The notes beneath the pieces were generated by a model, which worked only from the letters and a program-made list of their open reading frames with translations, searched no databases and was not told where the DNA came from. Source: Gammaproteobacteria bacterium (GTDB taxonomy: Bacteria > Pseudomonadota > Gammaproteobacteria > Halothiobacillales > Halothiobacillaceae). Taken from it: a stretch of 24,833 bases of DNA. Location of the stretch: the NCBI GenBank assembly GCA_029335925.2, contig JARJMX020000004.1, positions 1 to 24,833 on the forward strand. The letters run 5' to 3'. Each line of letters opens with the position of its first letter. Position 1 is the stretch's first letter. Position numbers and translations under genes: made by a program. Positions 24,525-24,833 of the stretch are shown piece after piece.

Positions 24525-24610
24525 CTAGCAGTACGCTGCGGTATAGCAAGCGGTCGAGAATGGCAGTGGCGATCGCGGCGTCGCCGAGGAACTTGTGCCA
24601 ATCGTCTGTC
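24525..24610 (-). pseudogene. IstB-like (IS21 helper ATPase) C-terminal fragment
   Basis: The minus strand encodes DDWHKFLGDAAIATAILDRLLYRSV, close to the C-terminal IstB pattern (F-EWG--FGD--IATAILDRLLHHS). No P-loop or other IstB part is present. It is a short residue of an IS21-type element sandwiched between two IS1380-like pieces. Confidence 0.6.
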
Positions 24611-24637
24611 GCTGCGCGTTTCAATCCAGATTTCCCA

Positions 24638-24833
24638 TTAGCCCGTAGGCGCGGTGGTAGAGATGGGTTTGACAGGCCAAGGCAGCTCAAAGGATTTGGC
24701 CGCATTCCACAGGCCGCTGACCCACTCGCGACGCTGCATCGCAGTGGCCATCTTCAATGTCCTGCCCCTGCCGTTCTTGGTGATGAAGCCAGCCTGCGCG
24801 AACAACTGCTGACGCAGACTTGCCATGGTCTGC
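24638..24833 (-). pseudogene. Transposase C-terminal fragment (probably IS1380), runs off the window
   Basis: The minus strand is open from the window edge to a TAA at 24638-24640. It reads MASLRQQLFAQAGFITKNGR, RTLKMATAMQRREWVSGLW. This basic pattern (LR-KLF-AG-I---GR--LK-A-AM--REW--GLW) resembles transposase C-termini of the IS1380 group. The start lies outside the window. Because a C-terminal piece precedes an N-terminal piece on the same strand, two copies or a rearrangement are implied. Confidence 0.5.

Noticed and set aside
24560..24590. GCGATCGCGGCG stretch as another REP copy
   Set aside because: It lacks the TGTGGGAG-like head and encodes conserved IstB residues on the minus strand.

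Overview
The window is a GC-rich chromosomal segment of a proteobacterium. Three things favour a gammaproteobacterium: the order tRNA-Ser, map, glnD, (rluA), dapC, dapD; succinylase-pathway DapC/DapD; and REP-type repeats built on a TGTGGGAGCGA-like head. A betaproteobacterium is not strictly excluded, and I do not name a genus.

Region 1 (1-7479) opens with a Tim44-domain membrane protein followed by a bipartite REP and a strong terminator. A vitamin B12 locus follows: a cobalamin riboswitch, then btuB, a broken cobO, cobC, cobS, btuF, btuC and btuD. From cobC onward the genes abut or overlap by 4 bases. The locus covers B12 capture at the outer membrane (BtuB), periplasmic binding (BtuF), inner-membrane import (BtuCD) and late nucleotide-loop steps (CobC, CobS). 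The adenosyltransferase CobO is visibly truncated.

Region 2 (7480-15780) is mostly housekeeping. It holds a REP-bearing spacer with a possible Mor-like gene remnant, tRNA-Ser(UGA) on the minus strand, map, glnD, rluA (overlapping glnD), a small secreted secretin-like protein, a VOC-family gene on the minus strand, dapC and dapD. A REP hairpin lies directly upstream of the dapD ribosome binding site.

Region 3 (15796-23269, minus strand) is a metal-homeostasis block transcribed as tolC/czcC-like, hlyD/czcB-like, czcA-like RND pump, MFS transporter and VIT-family transporter. The first three genes overlap or nearly abut, and the last two follow at gaps of about 40-50 bases.

Region 4 (23270-24833) is a decay zone. 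The OmpR-type response regulator gene divergent from the efflux operon is broken by several frameshifts, an internal loss and a 9-bp triplication. Beyond it lie fragments of an IS1380-family transposase (an N-terminal piece with a stop codon, and a separate C-terminal piece) and a short IstB-like fragment. The efflux operon has probably lost its local two-component regulator.

No CRISPR array, rRNA or intact mobile element was found. The most notable observations are the decayed regulator beside an intact efflux operon, the truncated cobO inside an otherwise intact B12 locus, the REP beside the dapD start, and the orphan secretin-like protein.
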